Positions 1-8,530 of a stretch of 15,883 bases of DNA are shown here, in pieces. Numbering within the stretch: position 1 is the first letter of the stretch; every line of letters begins with the position of its first letter. The translations under genes and the position numbers were made by a program. The DNA lies in the NCBI GenBank assembly GCA_000435055.1, contig FR879709.1, positions 219,482 through 235,364 of the forward strand, written 5' to 3'. The DNA comes from Clostridium sp. CAG:138. Its GTDB lineage: Bacteria; Bacillota; Clostridia; Christensenellales; CAG-138. The notes under the pieces were generated by a model, which ran no database searches, was not told the origin of the DNA, and worked only from the letters and a program-made list of their open reading frames with translations.

Positions 1-848
1 GGCATTCCTTCATAAAGCGATGGGAAAGCGAAAACGTCCATCGCGTTCAAGTAATCCGGCACGTTGCGGACATTTCCGGTCATGCGGACATAGTTTTCCA
101 AGTGCAGTTCTCGGATTTTTCGTTCCAACATTGGACGATCCTCCCCCTCGCCAAGCAGCAGCAAGTATGAATTTGCTCGCTTTTTCAGAATCTCAGGCAT
201 CAAATTCAGCAAGAACACCTGATTCTTGACCGTTGCAAGATGCCCGGCATGTCCAATGATAAATTTATCCTGCAAACCAAGCTTTGTTCTGCATTCATGT
301 CGTTTTTCCGTATCGAACGAAAAACTCTGTGTGTCAATGCCGTTCAGAATAAGCATTCCTTTGCTTTTGAAAAAATGCTCGCCGTAAAGCCTCGCACCTG
401 CTTTCATACCGCAAGCTATAAAAGTGTTGGCACATGTCCGAATCAAAAACCGCATTGCTGCTTCATATATGCGCACCTTTAAGCTGCGCTTTTCCGTCAG
501 TGCCGAGTGTGCATGGGAAATCCGCATCGGTACACCGCAGAGTTTGCCCGCCAACATAGCCCAACCGATATTGAACATCGTGTGCGCGTGAATCACATCG
601 TAACGGTATGTATTAATCAGCACTTTCAGATTTTTCATATAAGCATGATACCCGTCCGACGGCTGCGGTAAATGGAATACTTTGCACCCCTTCGCTTGCA
701 GCTCCGGCTCATACGCGCCGATTTCATCGCCGAACACAACGTAATGAACCTCGTATCTCTGCGGATCTGCATGGAAGCCGATATCCGCCGCAACCTTCTC
801 GGCTCCGCCGATTTTCAACTTTGCAGCAATAACAAGGATTTTTGTCAT
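1..848 (-). CDS. GT4 family glycosyltransferase (EpsF-like), C-terminus cut by window edge
   Basis: This is a probable retaining GT-B glycosyltransferase that adds a sugar to the lipid-linked repeat unit on the cytoplasmic membrane face. Translating the minus strand from the ATG at 848 gives 283 residues with no stop before the window edge. The N-terminal Rossmann half starts MTKILVIAAKLKIGGAEKVA. It has the HAH segment near 87-89 and SHAHS near 111-115. The donor-binding half has NGID near 169-172, GHAGHLATVKNQ near 199-210 and FPSLYEGMP at the visible end. That last motif holds the first Glu of the GT4 E-x7-E pair; the second lies outside the window, as do roughly 80-100 residues. The start codon overlaps the stop of the preceding GT2 gene as ATGA, which suggests translational coupling. 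The family is clear. The donor and acceptor sugars cannot be read from the sequence. Confidence 0.9.
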   Translation of the reverse strand, partial: MTKILVIAAKLKIGGAEKVAADIGFHADPQRYEVHYVVFGDEIGAYEPELQAKGCKVFHLPQPSDGYHAYMKNLKVLINTYRYDVIHAHTMFNIGWAMLAGKLCGVPMRISHAHSALTEKRSLKVRIYEAAMRFLIRTCANTFIACGMKAGARLYGEHFFKSKGMLILNGIDTQSFSFDTEKRHECRTKLGLQDKFIIGHAGHLATVKNQVFLLNLMPEILKKRANSYLLLLGEGEDRPMLERKIRELHLENYVRMTGNVRNVPDYLNAMDVFAFPSLYEGM

Positions 849-1903
849 TTGTTTTTTATTGGATGCATTTTAAGCACCCATCTGCTAAAGACATAATTGG
901 TCAGACGATTAATGTATGGAATACCATACAGAATTCTTTTAGTGTAGACAAGCGAACCCAGGAATACTCTGCTTCCGAGCCAAAACAATGTTGGATGTTT
1001 GTTGTAACGGTCAAGTTGAGTTTGACATTTTTTCCAAAGCTTTTTATCCGGATTGTTCTTCAGGTATCTGTTGCAGTAATTTTCAATATACTCCTTCGTT
1101 CTTGCGGAATTTGCTTCGATACATAAACGCGGTAAGTTTTCTGCAATTATAAGTGCCATGCGCTTCTCTTTATCAATTTCCACTCCAAACTGTTTGTAGT
1201 ACATTTCTTTCACTTTATAAACAGCTTCTGTGTTCAATAAACTGTCCATAAAAGAGGATGTATGCATACAGGATGAGGGTAGTTCCCAATATGTAAAAAT
1301 AATTCTATTTTGTCTTTTGTGAAAATGCGCATGGAATAGTACCATTTCTACAAAGGTGACATCTTCATGCATCTTAGCTTCTACTGGGTATCTTATTTGT
1401 TTTCCTTTCAGAAAATCGGTTCGATATACATATGCACAAGGATGTTGCCAATCGAACCTGTCCAGTCCACAATCTTGGTATGTTATTTCGCGTTCAGCAA
1501 CATCGAAAACGCGTTCCATTGTTTTATAGTAATTCATTTTTCTATATGCAAATTCGAAGACATCTGCCCCCCCAATAAACTCTTCTATCTGCATTTGATT
1601 CAAGAATCCGGGCTCCCACCAGTCATCACTGTCAAGGAAAGCGATATACTCTCCTGTGGCTTTTTCGATTCCCAGATTTCTTGCAGTTGAAACGCCGCCG
1701 TTTTCTTTATGTATTACGTACACGTTTGAGTTTTCTGATGCAATACGGTCGCAAACCTCTCCGCTTTTGTCTGTTGAACCGTCATCAACCACCAAAATCT
1801 CTGCCCGGTCTCCGCAAGGCTGATCCAACACAGATTTTATCGCACGTGCAACATACCTTTCGCAGTTGTAGACAGGAATAACGACTGTAATTAACGGTTT
1901 CAT
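845..1903 (-). CDS. GT2 family glycosyltransferase (EpsJ-like)
   Basis: This is an inverting GT-A glycosyltransferase, likely cytoplasmic or membrane-associated, in the exopolysaccharide operon. The 352-aa protein begins ITVVIPVYNCERYVARAIKS, the classic GT2 start. It carries VVDDGSTD at about 38-45 (nucleotide-binding Asp residues), ENGGVSTARNLGIE near 67-80 and FLDSDDWW at about 89-96, whose DxD-type motif binds metal and the sugar nucleotide. The C-terminal third is basic and partly hydrophobic and may contact the membrane. The start at 1903 is one base after the stop of the upstream GT2, with an AAAGGAG-like site about 8 nt away. The stop overlaps the next gene by ATGA. It resembles EpsJ and CpsI-type capsule glycosyltransferases. 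Its substrate is not predictable. Confidence 0.92.
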   Translation of the reverse strand: MKPLITVVIPVYNCERYVARAIKSVLDQPCGDRAEILVVDDGSTDKSGEVCDRIASENSNVYVIHKENGGVSTARNLGIEKATGEYIAFLDSDDWWEPGFLNQMQIEEFIGGADVFEFAYRKMNYYKTMERVFDVAEREITYQDCGLDRFDWQHPCAYVYRTDFLKGKQIRYPVEAKMHEDVTFVEMVLFHAHFHKRQNRIIFTYWELPSSCMHTSSFMDSLLNTEAVYKVKEMYYKQFGVEIDKEKRMALIIAENLPRLCIEANSARTKEYIENYCNRYLKNNPDKKLWKKCQTQLDRYNKHPTLFWLGSRVFLGSLVYTKRILYGIPYINRLTNYVFSRWVLKMHPIKNK

Positions 1904-1904
1904 G

Positions 1905-2786
1905 TTATTTAACTCCTTTTCTTTGCCAGATCAAATGCAGCACCCAACCGAACGGTAAACACAGCCACATTAAGATCTTTGCCTGACACTCTTTTGCCAT
2001 TTCGATCGGTGTTTTGTTTGCAAAAAAACCGTAGCATGTATAAAGCAGTCCGTTTTTAACTCGATTTGATAAATAATTTTTCCTTGCCATATATATATTT
2101 GCATGGTACATACCTCCAAACGGGTTGCGAATCCGTAGTGAACGGCCGGATTTGGTCAGTCCGCCTTCAAGGTATTCGCAAAGATAAATCACATGGTTGA
2201 TGTATACGCATTTACAGTCGTGGCTGACACGGCCCCAGAGCGCCCCTTCCGCAAGGAATCGTTCATCTTCAAACACGGGAAACGGATATTTCTTAAACAG
2301 TTCTGTGCGGATCACTTCGCAGCAATCATTGCTATGAATGCAAGTACGGCGATATCGCATAATGTCCACCGGCTTTCCCCAGTCGTGCACGATACATTTC
2401 GGGTCATTGACAGTGCTTCCCCTTAAGAAAGTCACTATTCCGACAGCTTCATCGTTTTCCCATTTTCCCCATTCCATCTTTATTGAGGCCACAGCATCCG
2501 GTGTCAGTGTATCATCGCTGTCAAGAAGCAAAACGTACTTTCCATGAATCAAATCGTGCGCAGCGTTCAGCGCTGTATGCTTACCGCCATTGTTTTTTTT
2601 GCGATAGAACACAGGGAAGCTTTCGGTCTGAAAACTCCGGACGACCGCCTCCGTATCATCGGTGCTGCCATCATCGACGACAATCCATTCAAAGTCTAAG
2701 TCTGTCTGTTGGCATAGAGATGCATAACATGCAGAAAGAAGATTCGCGCGATTATATGTGGGAGTTATTATCGATAAAAAAAGCAT
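1905..2786 (-). CDS. GT2 family glycosyltransferase
   Basis: This is a second GT-A glycosyltransferase of the operon. From the chosen start it has 293 residues: MLFLSIITPTYNRANLLSAC, VVDDGSTDD at about 36-44, KNNGGKHTALNAA near 64-76 and LDSDD at about 88-92. An in-frame ATG lies further upstream at 2852, but using it would overlap the previous gene by 65 nt. An ATG at 2795 has its purine-rich site almost touching it. The ATG at 2786 sits one base after the upstream stop and about 8 nt after AAGGGA, so I prefer it. The central part is rich in Cys, Tyr and Trp. The C-terminus ends in a hydrophobic segment (LMWLCLPFGWVLHLIW) followed by basic residues, which suggests an amphipathic or re-entrant membrane anchor. 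Donor and acceptor are unknown. Confidence 0.9.
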   Translation of the reverse strand: MLFLSIITPTYNRANLLSACYASLCQQTDLDFEWIVVDDGSTDDTEAVVRSFQTESFPVFYRKKNNGGKHTALNAAHDLIHGKYVLLLDSDDTLTPDAVASIKMEWGKWENDEAVGIVTFLRGSTVNDPKCIVHDWGKPVDIMRYRRTCIHSNDCCEVIRTELFKKYPFPVFEDERFLAEGALWGRVSHDCKCVYINHVIYLCEYLEGGLTKSGRSLRIRNPFGGMYHANIYMARKNYLSNRVKNGLLYTCYGFFANKTPIEMAKECQAKILMWLCLPFGWVLHLIWQRKGVK

Positions 2787-2787
2787 A

Positions 2788-3903
2788 TCACACATCCCTT
2801 GCCTTTTCCAAATAGAACTGTTCCAGTTTTTTCGCACCGGTTTTAATATCATAACCGGAAGCCTTCACTTCATCACAGCGATCAGTCCTCGGCGTACTGC
2901 GAAGAGTCAGAATATGCTCCGCCCACCGCCGCGTCGTATCCGACAGACTCAATTTTGTCACCAGTCCCGTTGTTACCCTGCATTCATCCGGTACATTATC
3001 TGATATTACGCAAGGTAATCCGGCGGCTTGGGCTTCCACAAGCGTAACTCCCAGACCCTCATACAACGACGGAAGCACAAAAACATCCATAGCCTGAAGC
3101 AAATCCTGAATATCCGATCGTACACCGGTAAATATCACTTTCCTGTCAAGCCCCATATGCTTCGCTTTTTTCTCAATTGCTGAGCGAAGCTTTCCGTCTC
3201 CCACCAACATCAACCGCGCATCCGGCTCCATCTGCGCCACCTCAGCAAAAATGTCCAATAAGAACGTATGATTTTTTTGAGGCATAAACCGTCCCACATG
3301 CCCCAGAAGAACGGCGTTTTTTGATATATTGAGTTTTTTTCTCAAAGCCTCGCGCTTTTCCGAATCAAATTTGAATGCAGCAGCATCAACAGCGTTCGCT
3401 AATATTTTAAAGGGAGCACCTGAAAACATCCAATTTCCTGCTTTTTGGCTGCATGCCATTAAAGATGTTGCATATTTCGGAATGCTTTTCATATAAAAGA
3501 TTTTGATTAAGTATTTTAAATTTTTGTCTTGATTTGCATTGTGACTGTGTGCAATTCGCACAGGAACACCGCATTTTTTTGCTTCCTGCAACGCTACCGA
3601 ACTCAAACAATCCTGATGTACATGAACAATGCGGTATTCAGGATGTTCCAAGAAGAAACTGTCCATTGCGTTTCTGTATGAACGACTCCACGGAACAAGC
3701 CGAGGCATGTGATACAACTTGCCGCCGAGCGATTCAATTTCGTCGTCATAAGCCGCTTTTTCCGTCCGATGAGTGAGGAAATCAAATTGCACTAAGGAGC
3801 GGTCAACATGTCGATAGTAGTTCATGAGCATCGTTTCCAAGCCACCGCGATCCATACTTGTTACAACATGCAGAACGCGAATGGGTTGATTTTTATTTTC
3901 CAT
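2788..3903 (-). CDS. GT4 family glycosyltransferase (EpsF-like)
   Basis: This is a retaining GT-B glycosyltransferase. The 371-residue protein opens with IRVLHVVTSMDRGGLETMLM, which closely follows the EpsF/CapM-type start (RVLHV...RGGxETM). Key donor-site features are HVGRFMPQKNH at about 202-212, VGDG near 234-237 and PSLYEGLGVTLVEAQAAGLP at 278-297, which contains the E282-x7-E290 pair. The frame also offers an ATG at 3915 that overlaps the upstream stop as ATGA. However, the ATG at 3903 has a clean GAGGT about 6 nt upstream and gives the usual family N-terminus, so I chose it. Starting at 3915 would add only four residues. Its position midway through the polymer operon indicates one of the consecutive sugar additions. 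Confidence 0.92.
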   Translation of the reverse strand: MENKNQPIRVLHVVTSMDRGGLETMLMNYYRHVDRSLVQFDFLTHRTEKAAYDDEIESLGGKLYHMPRLVPWSRSYRNAMDSFFLEHPEYRIVHVHQDCLSSVALQEAKKCGVPVRIAHSHNANQDKNLKYLIKIFYMKSIPKYATSLMACSQKAGNWMFSGAPFKILANAVDAAAFKFDSEKREALRKKLNISKNAVLLGHVGRFMPQKNHTFLLDIFAEVAQMEPDARLMLVGDGKLRSAIEKKAKHMGLDRKVIFTGVRSDIQDLLQAMDVFVLPSLYEGLGVTLVEAQAAGLPCVISDNVPDECRVTTGLVTKLSLSDTTRRWAEHILTLRSTPRTDRCDEVKASGYDIKTGAKKLEQFYLEKARDV

Positions 3904-3911
3904 TTCATACC

Positions 3912-5027
3912 TCATAAGTCTTGCAGCAGAATACACACTTTCTTCAAAGAATTTTCTTCTCTAAACATTTCCGCTGCCTTCATGTTGTACGCGCCCATTT
4001 CCTCCCTGAGCCTTTGATTTTCAATCAATTCTTTCAATGCAGCTGCCACAGATTCTGCATCGTTCCGTACAACAAGCCCGCCTTTGCCATCCTTAACTAA
4101 ATCAACGTTGCCGCGAATATTCGAACAGACGATCGCCTTTCCGTCAGCCATCGCTTCCAAAAGCGCGCGCGGCAGCCCCTCTTGGATTGATGTAAATACA
4201 AATGCATCTGCCGCACAGCAAAGCTGCGGAATATCCTTTCGATAGCCCAATAACTTCACTTGTTCTTCCAATTTGAGCATTTTCACGGTATTCTTCAGCT
4301 GCAGTTCTAACTTGCCGCATCCGCATACGAATAATTTGACATTTGAATTTTGAAGCAGTTTAACCGCCTTAATCATAACATGTTGATTTTTTCTTGGGGT
4401 TAACTCACCCACTGTCAACAACAATGTATCATTCGGAGACAATTCAAGTTTCTCCCTCCATTGTTTACGAACGTCATTATTCGGCGCAAAGCAATCAAGA
4501 TTCACGCCAACGCCAGGGATCTTCTCCGTTCTTTTCGCATGAAAACCTTTCGCGCGCTGATAATCCTCTTCATTGATAGTAATGATCATGTCGCACAGGC
4601 GGGAGCAATACTTTTCAACAGGATAATAGAGCAGCCAATTTGTGAGCGGCGCACCTTTATAAAAATGGAATCCGTGCACCATATAAACGACTTTTGTGCC
4701 TTTTTTGCGCACAGTTTTTGCTGCAACGCGAGTCATAACGCCCATAACGGGCTCGTTTGTCCAGATCACGTCCCAACTGCGGCCGTTAATGATCTTCTTC
4801 AGGTCGCTTAAGCCTTTTCGATTGCGGAGCGAAAACGGATTCCGAACCAAGCGCACAGTATGGACAGGAGCAATGCCCGAAAGCACAGTGCGGAGTTCCT
4901 GTAAACGCCCGCCGACTTCGGAACATGCGAGTTCAACGGAAAACCCATGCTCGGAAAGGTATTTCACATGCGGCACGAGAAACTGAATCGCCATCAGATC
5001 CGTGCAGGTCAACAGCAGCCGCTTCAT
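3912..5027 (-). CDS. GT4 family glycosyltransferase (EpsD-like)
   Basis: This 371-aa GT-B enzyme follows directly after the transketolase pair. The N-terminal half (MKRLLLTCTDLMAIQFLVPH) has VYMVHGFHFYKGAP at about 114-127. That is a hallmark of EpsD and related capsule glycosyltransferases, some of which use GlcNAc-type or bacillosamine-type donors. The C-terminal half has VGELTPRKNQH at 206-216 and SIQEGLPRALLEAMADG at 280-296, with E283-x7-E291. The start overlaps the upstream stop as ATGA. As the first glycosyltransferase after the initiating transferase and the sugar-modifying enzymes, it is a reasonable candidate for adding the second sugar of the repeat unit. That role is inferred from gene order only. 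Confidence 0.92.
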   Translation of the reverse strand: MKRLLLTCTDLMAIQFLVPHVKYLSEHGFSVELACSEVGGRLQELRTVLSGIAPVHTVRLVRNPFSLRNRKGLSDLKKIINGRSWDVIWTNEPVMGVMTRVAAKTVRKKGTKVVYMVHGFHFYKGAPLTNWLLYYPVEKYCSRLCDMIITINEEDYQRAKGFHAKRTEKIPGVGVNLDCFAPNNDVRKQWREKLELSPNDTLLLTVGELTPRKNQHVMIKAVKLLQNSNVKLFVCGCGKLELQLKNTVKMLKLEEQVKLLGYRKDIPQLCCAADAFVFTSIQEGLPRALLEAMADGKAIVCSNIRGNVDLVKDGKGGLVVRNDAESVAAALKELIENQRLREEMGAYNMKAAEMFREENSLKKVCILLQDL

Positions 5028-5941
5028 CCGATTGCCTCCGAAATACGCTTTGCAATACCGTTTGCATCCAATCCGAATTGCATCCGCAGATATTTTTGAC
5101 TTCCCACAACCGAACAGTAAGTATCATTCAGGCCGATACGCAGCAATCTTGCATGCGCAGGCAGCTCAGAAAGAACTTCCGCAACCGCACTGCCGAATCC
5201 GCCTAAAATATTGTGTTCTTCAACGACTGCGATAATTTCAAAATCCTTTGCACAGCGCAGTATGGTTTCACGGTCGATAGGTTTAACCGTCGGAAACGAA
5301 CAAAGCTCCGGGTTAATTCCCTTCTTTGCAAGAATATCCGCCGCACCGACAACCTCATCCAGAATTGCGCCGGTTGAAAAGACGGCGATGCGTTCACCTT
5401 TGTGTATTCGAACGGCCTGCCCGATTTTGAAATTTTCAATATCCTTGTGGATACGTTTTTCCCCGCCGCGCCCAAGCCGCAGGTAACATGTTCCCGGGTA
5501 TTCCGCAATTGCCTTCGTTGCCGCTTCCGCCTCCGCAGGATCTCCCGGACAAAGTACCGCAACATTCGGCAGCGCACGCATCACGGCAATGTCCTCGGTT
5601 GCCTGATGACTCATGCCCAATGAGCCGTAAACAAATCCTCCGCCGACACAAACGATTTTTACATTTGCATCATGGTAAGCACAATCATTCCGTATCTGCT
5701 CAAGGCAGCGCAATGTCGGAAAATTTCCTATTGAATATGTGAATACAATTTTTCCCTCCCCGGCTGCTCCTGCCGCGGCAGCGGTCATGTTCTGTTCCGC
5801 AATTCCTGCGTTGACGAATTGATCCGGCAGCTGCTCCCAGAAGGGCTTCAGCACGCCGAACCCCAAATCCCCGGTGAAAAGCTCAATATTCGGATTATTT
5901 TTTGCAAGTGTAATTAATGTGCGAACAAAGGTATCTCTCAT
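5024..5941 (-). CDS. transketolase-like C-terminal subunit (pyrimidine-binding half)
   Basis: This is the second half of a split thiamine-diphosphate (ThDP) transketolase. The 305-aa protein contains the Pyr domain and the C-terminal domain. It has FTGDLGFGVL near 22-31, VNAGIAEQNM at about 43-52 (the E in GIAEQ is the conserved Glu that activates the ThDP pyrimidine ring) and GMSHQATEDIAVMRALP near 109-125. The C-terminal domain includes VVEEHNILGGFGSAVAE. The longest frame starts at 5977, but the ATG at 5941 overlaps the preceding stop as ATGA and has GGGAGGG about 8 nt upstream. It also gives the usual length near 310 aa, so I use 5941. It should pair with the N-terminal subunit encoded just upstream to form the complete active site at the dimer interface. 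Confidence 0.93.
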   Translation of the reverse strand: MRDTFVRTLITLAKNNPNIELFTGDLGFGVLKPFWEQLPDQFVNAGIAEQNMTAAAAGAAGEGKIVFTYSIGNFPTLRCLEQIRNDCAYHDANVKIVCVGGGFVYGSLGMSHQATEDIAVMRALPNVAVLCPGDPAEAEAATKAIAEYPGTCYLRLGRGGEKRIHKDIENFKIGQAVRIHKGERIAVFSTGAILDEVVGAADILAKKGINPELCSFPTVKPIDRETILRCAKDFEIIAVVEEHNILGGFGSAVAEVLSELPAHARLLRIGLNDTYCSVVGSQKYLRMQFGLDANGIAKRISEAIG

Positions 5942-6891
5942 ATCCAACCCTCCCTCGCAATATATGTCGGATGCCATCCGGCAGAAGTTGTGTGATCGAT
6001 TCCTATATCCGCGCCCGGTTCCGGACGAGCGGGTTTTGCAATGCCGTTCGGCGTGTACGGATCTTTCACGCCGCCGGGCTTAACCGCATACAGTTCGGAA
6101 ACGGCACAATCATACTCCCAACCGTCATGCGGAAAGCGGTAGTGCCAAAGAACATCGTTTTCCATGAAAGAAACACCCTTTCCTTTTACGGTATTTGCAA
6201 TCACCGCCGTAGGTTTGTGCGCCGAATTATGCATATCTCTGAGTGCAGTTTGAAGTGCATCATGATCATGTCCGTCGAGTTCGATAACATTCCACCCAAA
6301 CGCGCGCCACTTTGCTCCGAGATCCTCAAGTTCCAATGTTTTTTCGCAAGTATCAAGGCTCTGCATGTGATTATGATCAACGATTGCGGTCAGGTTCTCG
6401 AGTCTGTAATGGTTGGCAAACAATGCAGCCTCCCATACGGAGCCTTCATCGCATTCCCCGTCTCCCAATACTGCAAAAACTCGGTGAAGCTTGCCATCCT
6501 GTTTTGCAGCCAATGCCATACCCGCCGCAACGGACAACCCATGCCCAAGTGAACCGGTTGAAAACTCCACTCCCGGCAAATGGTGGGACACATGCCCGGA
6601 CAGCCTGCTTCCGTCTGCATAATGTGTTTTTAGTTCTGCCGTGTCAAAAAAACCGCATTCCGCAAGTGCTGCATACACAGCTGCCCCTGCATGACCTTTG
6701 CTCATAATAAAGCGGTCGCGTCCGTCCCATTTGGGATCCTCGGACTTGTACCGCATAATATCCGCATACAACACTGCAATTATATCCGCTGCGGACAGCA
6801 CCGAACCAATGTGACTCCCTCCGGATAAATGAGTCATTTCAATGCCGTGGCGACGAATCAGCCAGGCAAGACACTCGCTCTTTTTACTCAT
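5938..6891 (-). CDS. transketolase-like N-terminal subunit (ThDP diphosphate-binding half)
   Basis: This is the PP domain of a split transketolase, which transfers a two-carbon ketol unit between sugar phosphates or related compounds. The 317-aa sequence shows SGGSHIGSVLSAADI at 23-37, SKGHAG at 64-69 and GSLGHGLSVAAG at 113-124, with the usual active-site histidines. The ThDP/Mg motif is GDGECDEGSVWEA at 143-155 followed by VDHN at 171-174. KGKGVSFMEN lies further on. The protein is some 30-40 residues longer than common split N subunits. The extra part is a C-terminal tail rich in Pro and Gly, ending in TYIAREGWI. Both ends overlap their neighbours as ATGA, so the two halves are likely made in equal amounts. 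Its location in a polysaccharide operon argues for a dedicated sugar-precursor role and not the central pentose phosphate pathway. Confidence 0.93.
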   Translation of the reverse strand: MSKKSECLAWLIRRHGIEMTHLSGGSHIGSVLSAADIIAVLYADIMRYKSEDPKWDGRDRFIMSKGHAGAAVYAALAECGFFDTAELKTHYADGSRLSGHVSHHLPGVEFSTGSLGHGLSVAAGMALAAKQDGKLHRVFAVLGDGECDEGSVWEAALFANHYRLENLTAIVDHNHMQSLDTCEKTLELEDLGAKWRAFGWNVIELDGHDHDALQTALRDMHNSAHKPTAVIANTVKGKGVSFMENDVLWHYRFPHDGWEYDCAVSELYAVKPGGVKDPYTPNGIAKPARPEPGADIGIDHTTSAGWHPTYIAREGWI

Positions 6892-7826
6892 TTTGACACC
6901 TCGTTCAATTCCCGCAGCTCATCCGAATTCAGCGTCCAGCCTACAGCTTCCGCATTTGAAATAATCTGAGCCGGTCTTTTTATGCCTGCAATCACGACAG
7001 ATCCGGGCATTGAATCAAGAATCCAGCGAATGGCGCAGGCTGAAATCGATTTTCCGCGTTCTGTGGCAATCTTTCTCAAAACCTCTACTGTTTGCATGTT
7101 TCGATCCAATTTTTCGCCGTGAAAATTTATATAAATATCACGACTCCGACGGTCATCCGCGCCGAAATCTATGTTTCCTTTTGTATATTTACCCGTAAGA
7201 ATTCCCTGACCGAGACTGCCCCATGTCATCGGCGTTGTTTTAAGGACATCCCGCGCCGCCAGCAAATCCTGTTCATTCTTTCGACAGGCGAGAGAAAGTT
7301 CGTCCTGACAACAGGCAAATCTGCCTGCATAAGGCCGCAGCTCGTTCATTCCGTTTGCATGAATATTGGACAACCCAAAAAAGCGGATTTTTCCTGCTTC
7401 TTTCAGCTTATCCAACTCACCCAATACATCTTCAATCGGTGTCTTCCCGTCCCGATAATGAATTGTGTAAACATCCACATAGTCCGTATTCAGTCGGCGA
7501 AGACTGCCTTCCAATGCTTTGCGGATGTATTCAGGCGAATTATCGTAGAAAGTTTGTCCGTTCCCTGCACGAACGCCAAACTTCGTTTCAATAACAGCAG
7601 CCTTGCGGTGCGTGCCAAGCCCTTTGGCAAGAGTACGCTCTGACTGTCCCAAGCCATATGTATCCGCAGTATCAAAAAAATTCACGCCGACATCCAACGC
7701 GGCATGTATTGCAGCAAGGAGCTCATCCTCCCGCACACTACCCCAGCCGTATCCGCCCATCGGACAACCGCCCATGCATAAGCGTGATACTTTCAATGTC
7801 GTATTTTCAAGAACTAAATAGTCCAT
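6888..7826 (-). CDS. aldo/keto reductase
   Basis: This is an NAD(P)H-dependent (beta/alpha)8 aldo/keto reductase of 312 aa. The catalytic tetrad is visible: D52 and Y57 in FFDTADTYG, K82 in ETKFG and H123 in YTIHYRDGKTP. Near the C-terminus, GSVVIAGIKRPAQIISNAEA matches the cofactor-phosphate binding segment of the family. It lies between the initiating sugar transferase (2-nt gap upstream) and the split transketolase (4-nt ATGA overlap downstream). It therefore probably acts on a sugar, keto-sugar or polyol precursor of the polymer. The ribosome binding site is weak (GAGAGA), so its translation may depend on coupling to the upstream gene. The precise substrate cannot be inferred. A general detoxifying role is possible but less likely given the tight linkage. 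Confidence 0.92.
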   Translation of the reverse strand: MDYLVLENTTLKVSRLCMGGCPMGGYGWGSVREDELLAAIHAALDVGVNFFDTADTYGLGQSERTLAKGLGTHRKAAVIETKFGVRAGNGQTFYDNSPEYIRKALEGSLRRLNTDYVDVYTIHYRDGKTPIEDVLGELDKLKEAGKIRFFGLSNIHANGMNELRPYAGRFACCQDELSLACRKNEQDLLAARDVLKTTPMTWGSLGQGILTGKYTKGNIDFGADDRRSRDIYINFHGEKLDRNMQTVEVLRKIATERGKSISACAIRWILDSMPGSVVIAGIKRPAQIISNAEAVGWTLNSDELRELNEVSK

Positions 7827-7828
7827 GT

Positions 7829-8530
7829 CTATTTCTCTCTGTTGCTCTTTCCGACGACACGCATAGCTTTTTTTAAAACAGCAGTCACGGTCTTAAAGAA
7901 AAGACTCACATCCGTGCCGAACGATACTTCCTTTGCATATCGTATTCTTAATTTGTTTTTCTTCTCAAGTACATATTTTTCGTACATTTCATCCGCATTT
8001 TCCGCACCGACAATTTCATCAAGGCTGATGAACTCAATGGAGCTGAAGTCCGTAATACCCGGCCGCACTTCAAGAATAATTTTTTCCTCGCCCTTATAGG
8101 CCTCCGTATAGCGCAAAAGTTCCGGCCGCGGACCGATGAAGCTCATCGACCCCAAAAGGACATTATACACCTGTGGCAGCTCATCAAGCTTCAGCTTGCG
8201 GAGAGCTTTCCCGGTTCTTGTTATGCGCGGATCGTTCAACGCCGTTGTGCCGCCCATTTTGTCCGCACCCTTGTACATTGTGCGTAATTTAAAAATTCGG
8301 AACGCCTTGCCTTGGTACCCGCCGCGCAGCGGGGTGTAGAAAACCGGAAAACCGTCCTCAATTGCAATGAAAATACCTATAATAAAAACGATCGGTGTAA
8401 CAGCGACTGCAGCAACAAGAGAAAGAATAAAATCAATGATGCGCTTAATGATTCTGTTGTAAAACCCGCAATATCCCGACTGCGGTCTTTTTTCTTTCAG
8501 TTCGGTCGCTCTCTGCTCTTTATGATTCAT
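7829..8530 (-). CDS. polyprenyl-phosphate sugar-1-phosphate transferase (EpsL/WcaJ/PglC-like)
   Basis: This initiating transferase moves a sugar-1-phosphate from a nucleotide sugar to undecaprenyl phosphate, starting repeat-unit synthesis at the membrane. The 233-aa protein is the short, PglC-like monotopic form. It has a polar N-terminus, a hydrophobic re-entrant segment with a helix-breaking Pro at about 31-56, FRIFKLRTM at 77-85, KLDELPQ at 114-120 (the catalytic Asp-Glu pair), GSMSFIGPRPE at 127-137 and RPGITDFSS at 156-164. It is the first certain gene of the operon. The start at 8530 is the only sensible in-frame ATG before the conserved region. The site upstream (GGACAG) is weak. Transcription probably comes from the promoter at about 9130, through a long leader. 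Confidence 0.94.
   Translation of the reverse strand: MNHKEQRATELKEKRPQSGYCGFYNRIIKRIIDFILSLVAAVAVTPIVFIIGIFIAIEDGFPVFYTPLRGGYQGKAFRIFKLRTMYKGADKMGGTTALNDPRITRTGKALRKLKLDELPQVYNVLLGSMSFIGPRPELLRYTEAYKGEEKIILEVRPGITDFSSIEFISLDEIVGAENADEMYEKYVLEKKNKLRIRYAKEVSFGTDVSLFFKTVTAVLKKAMRVVGKSNREK

Noticed and set aside
1..482. Plus-strand ORFs at 20-229 and 240-482
   Set aside because: They lie opposite the truncated GT4 gene, which has strong family motifs on the minus strand.
5917..6552. Plus-strand ORF of 211 codons
   Set aside because: It is a shadow of the transketolase N subunit, whose ThDP motifs prove the minus-strand frame.
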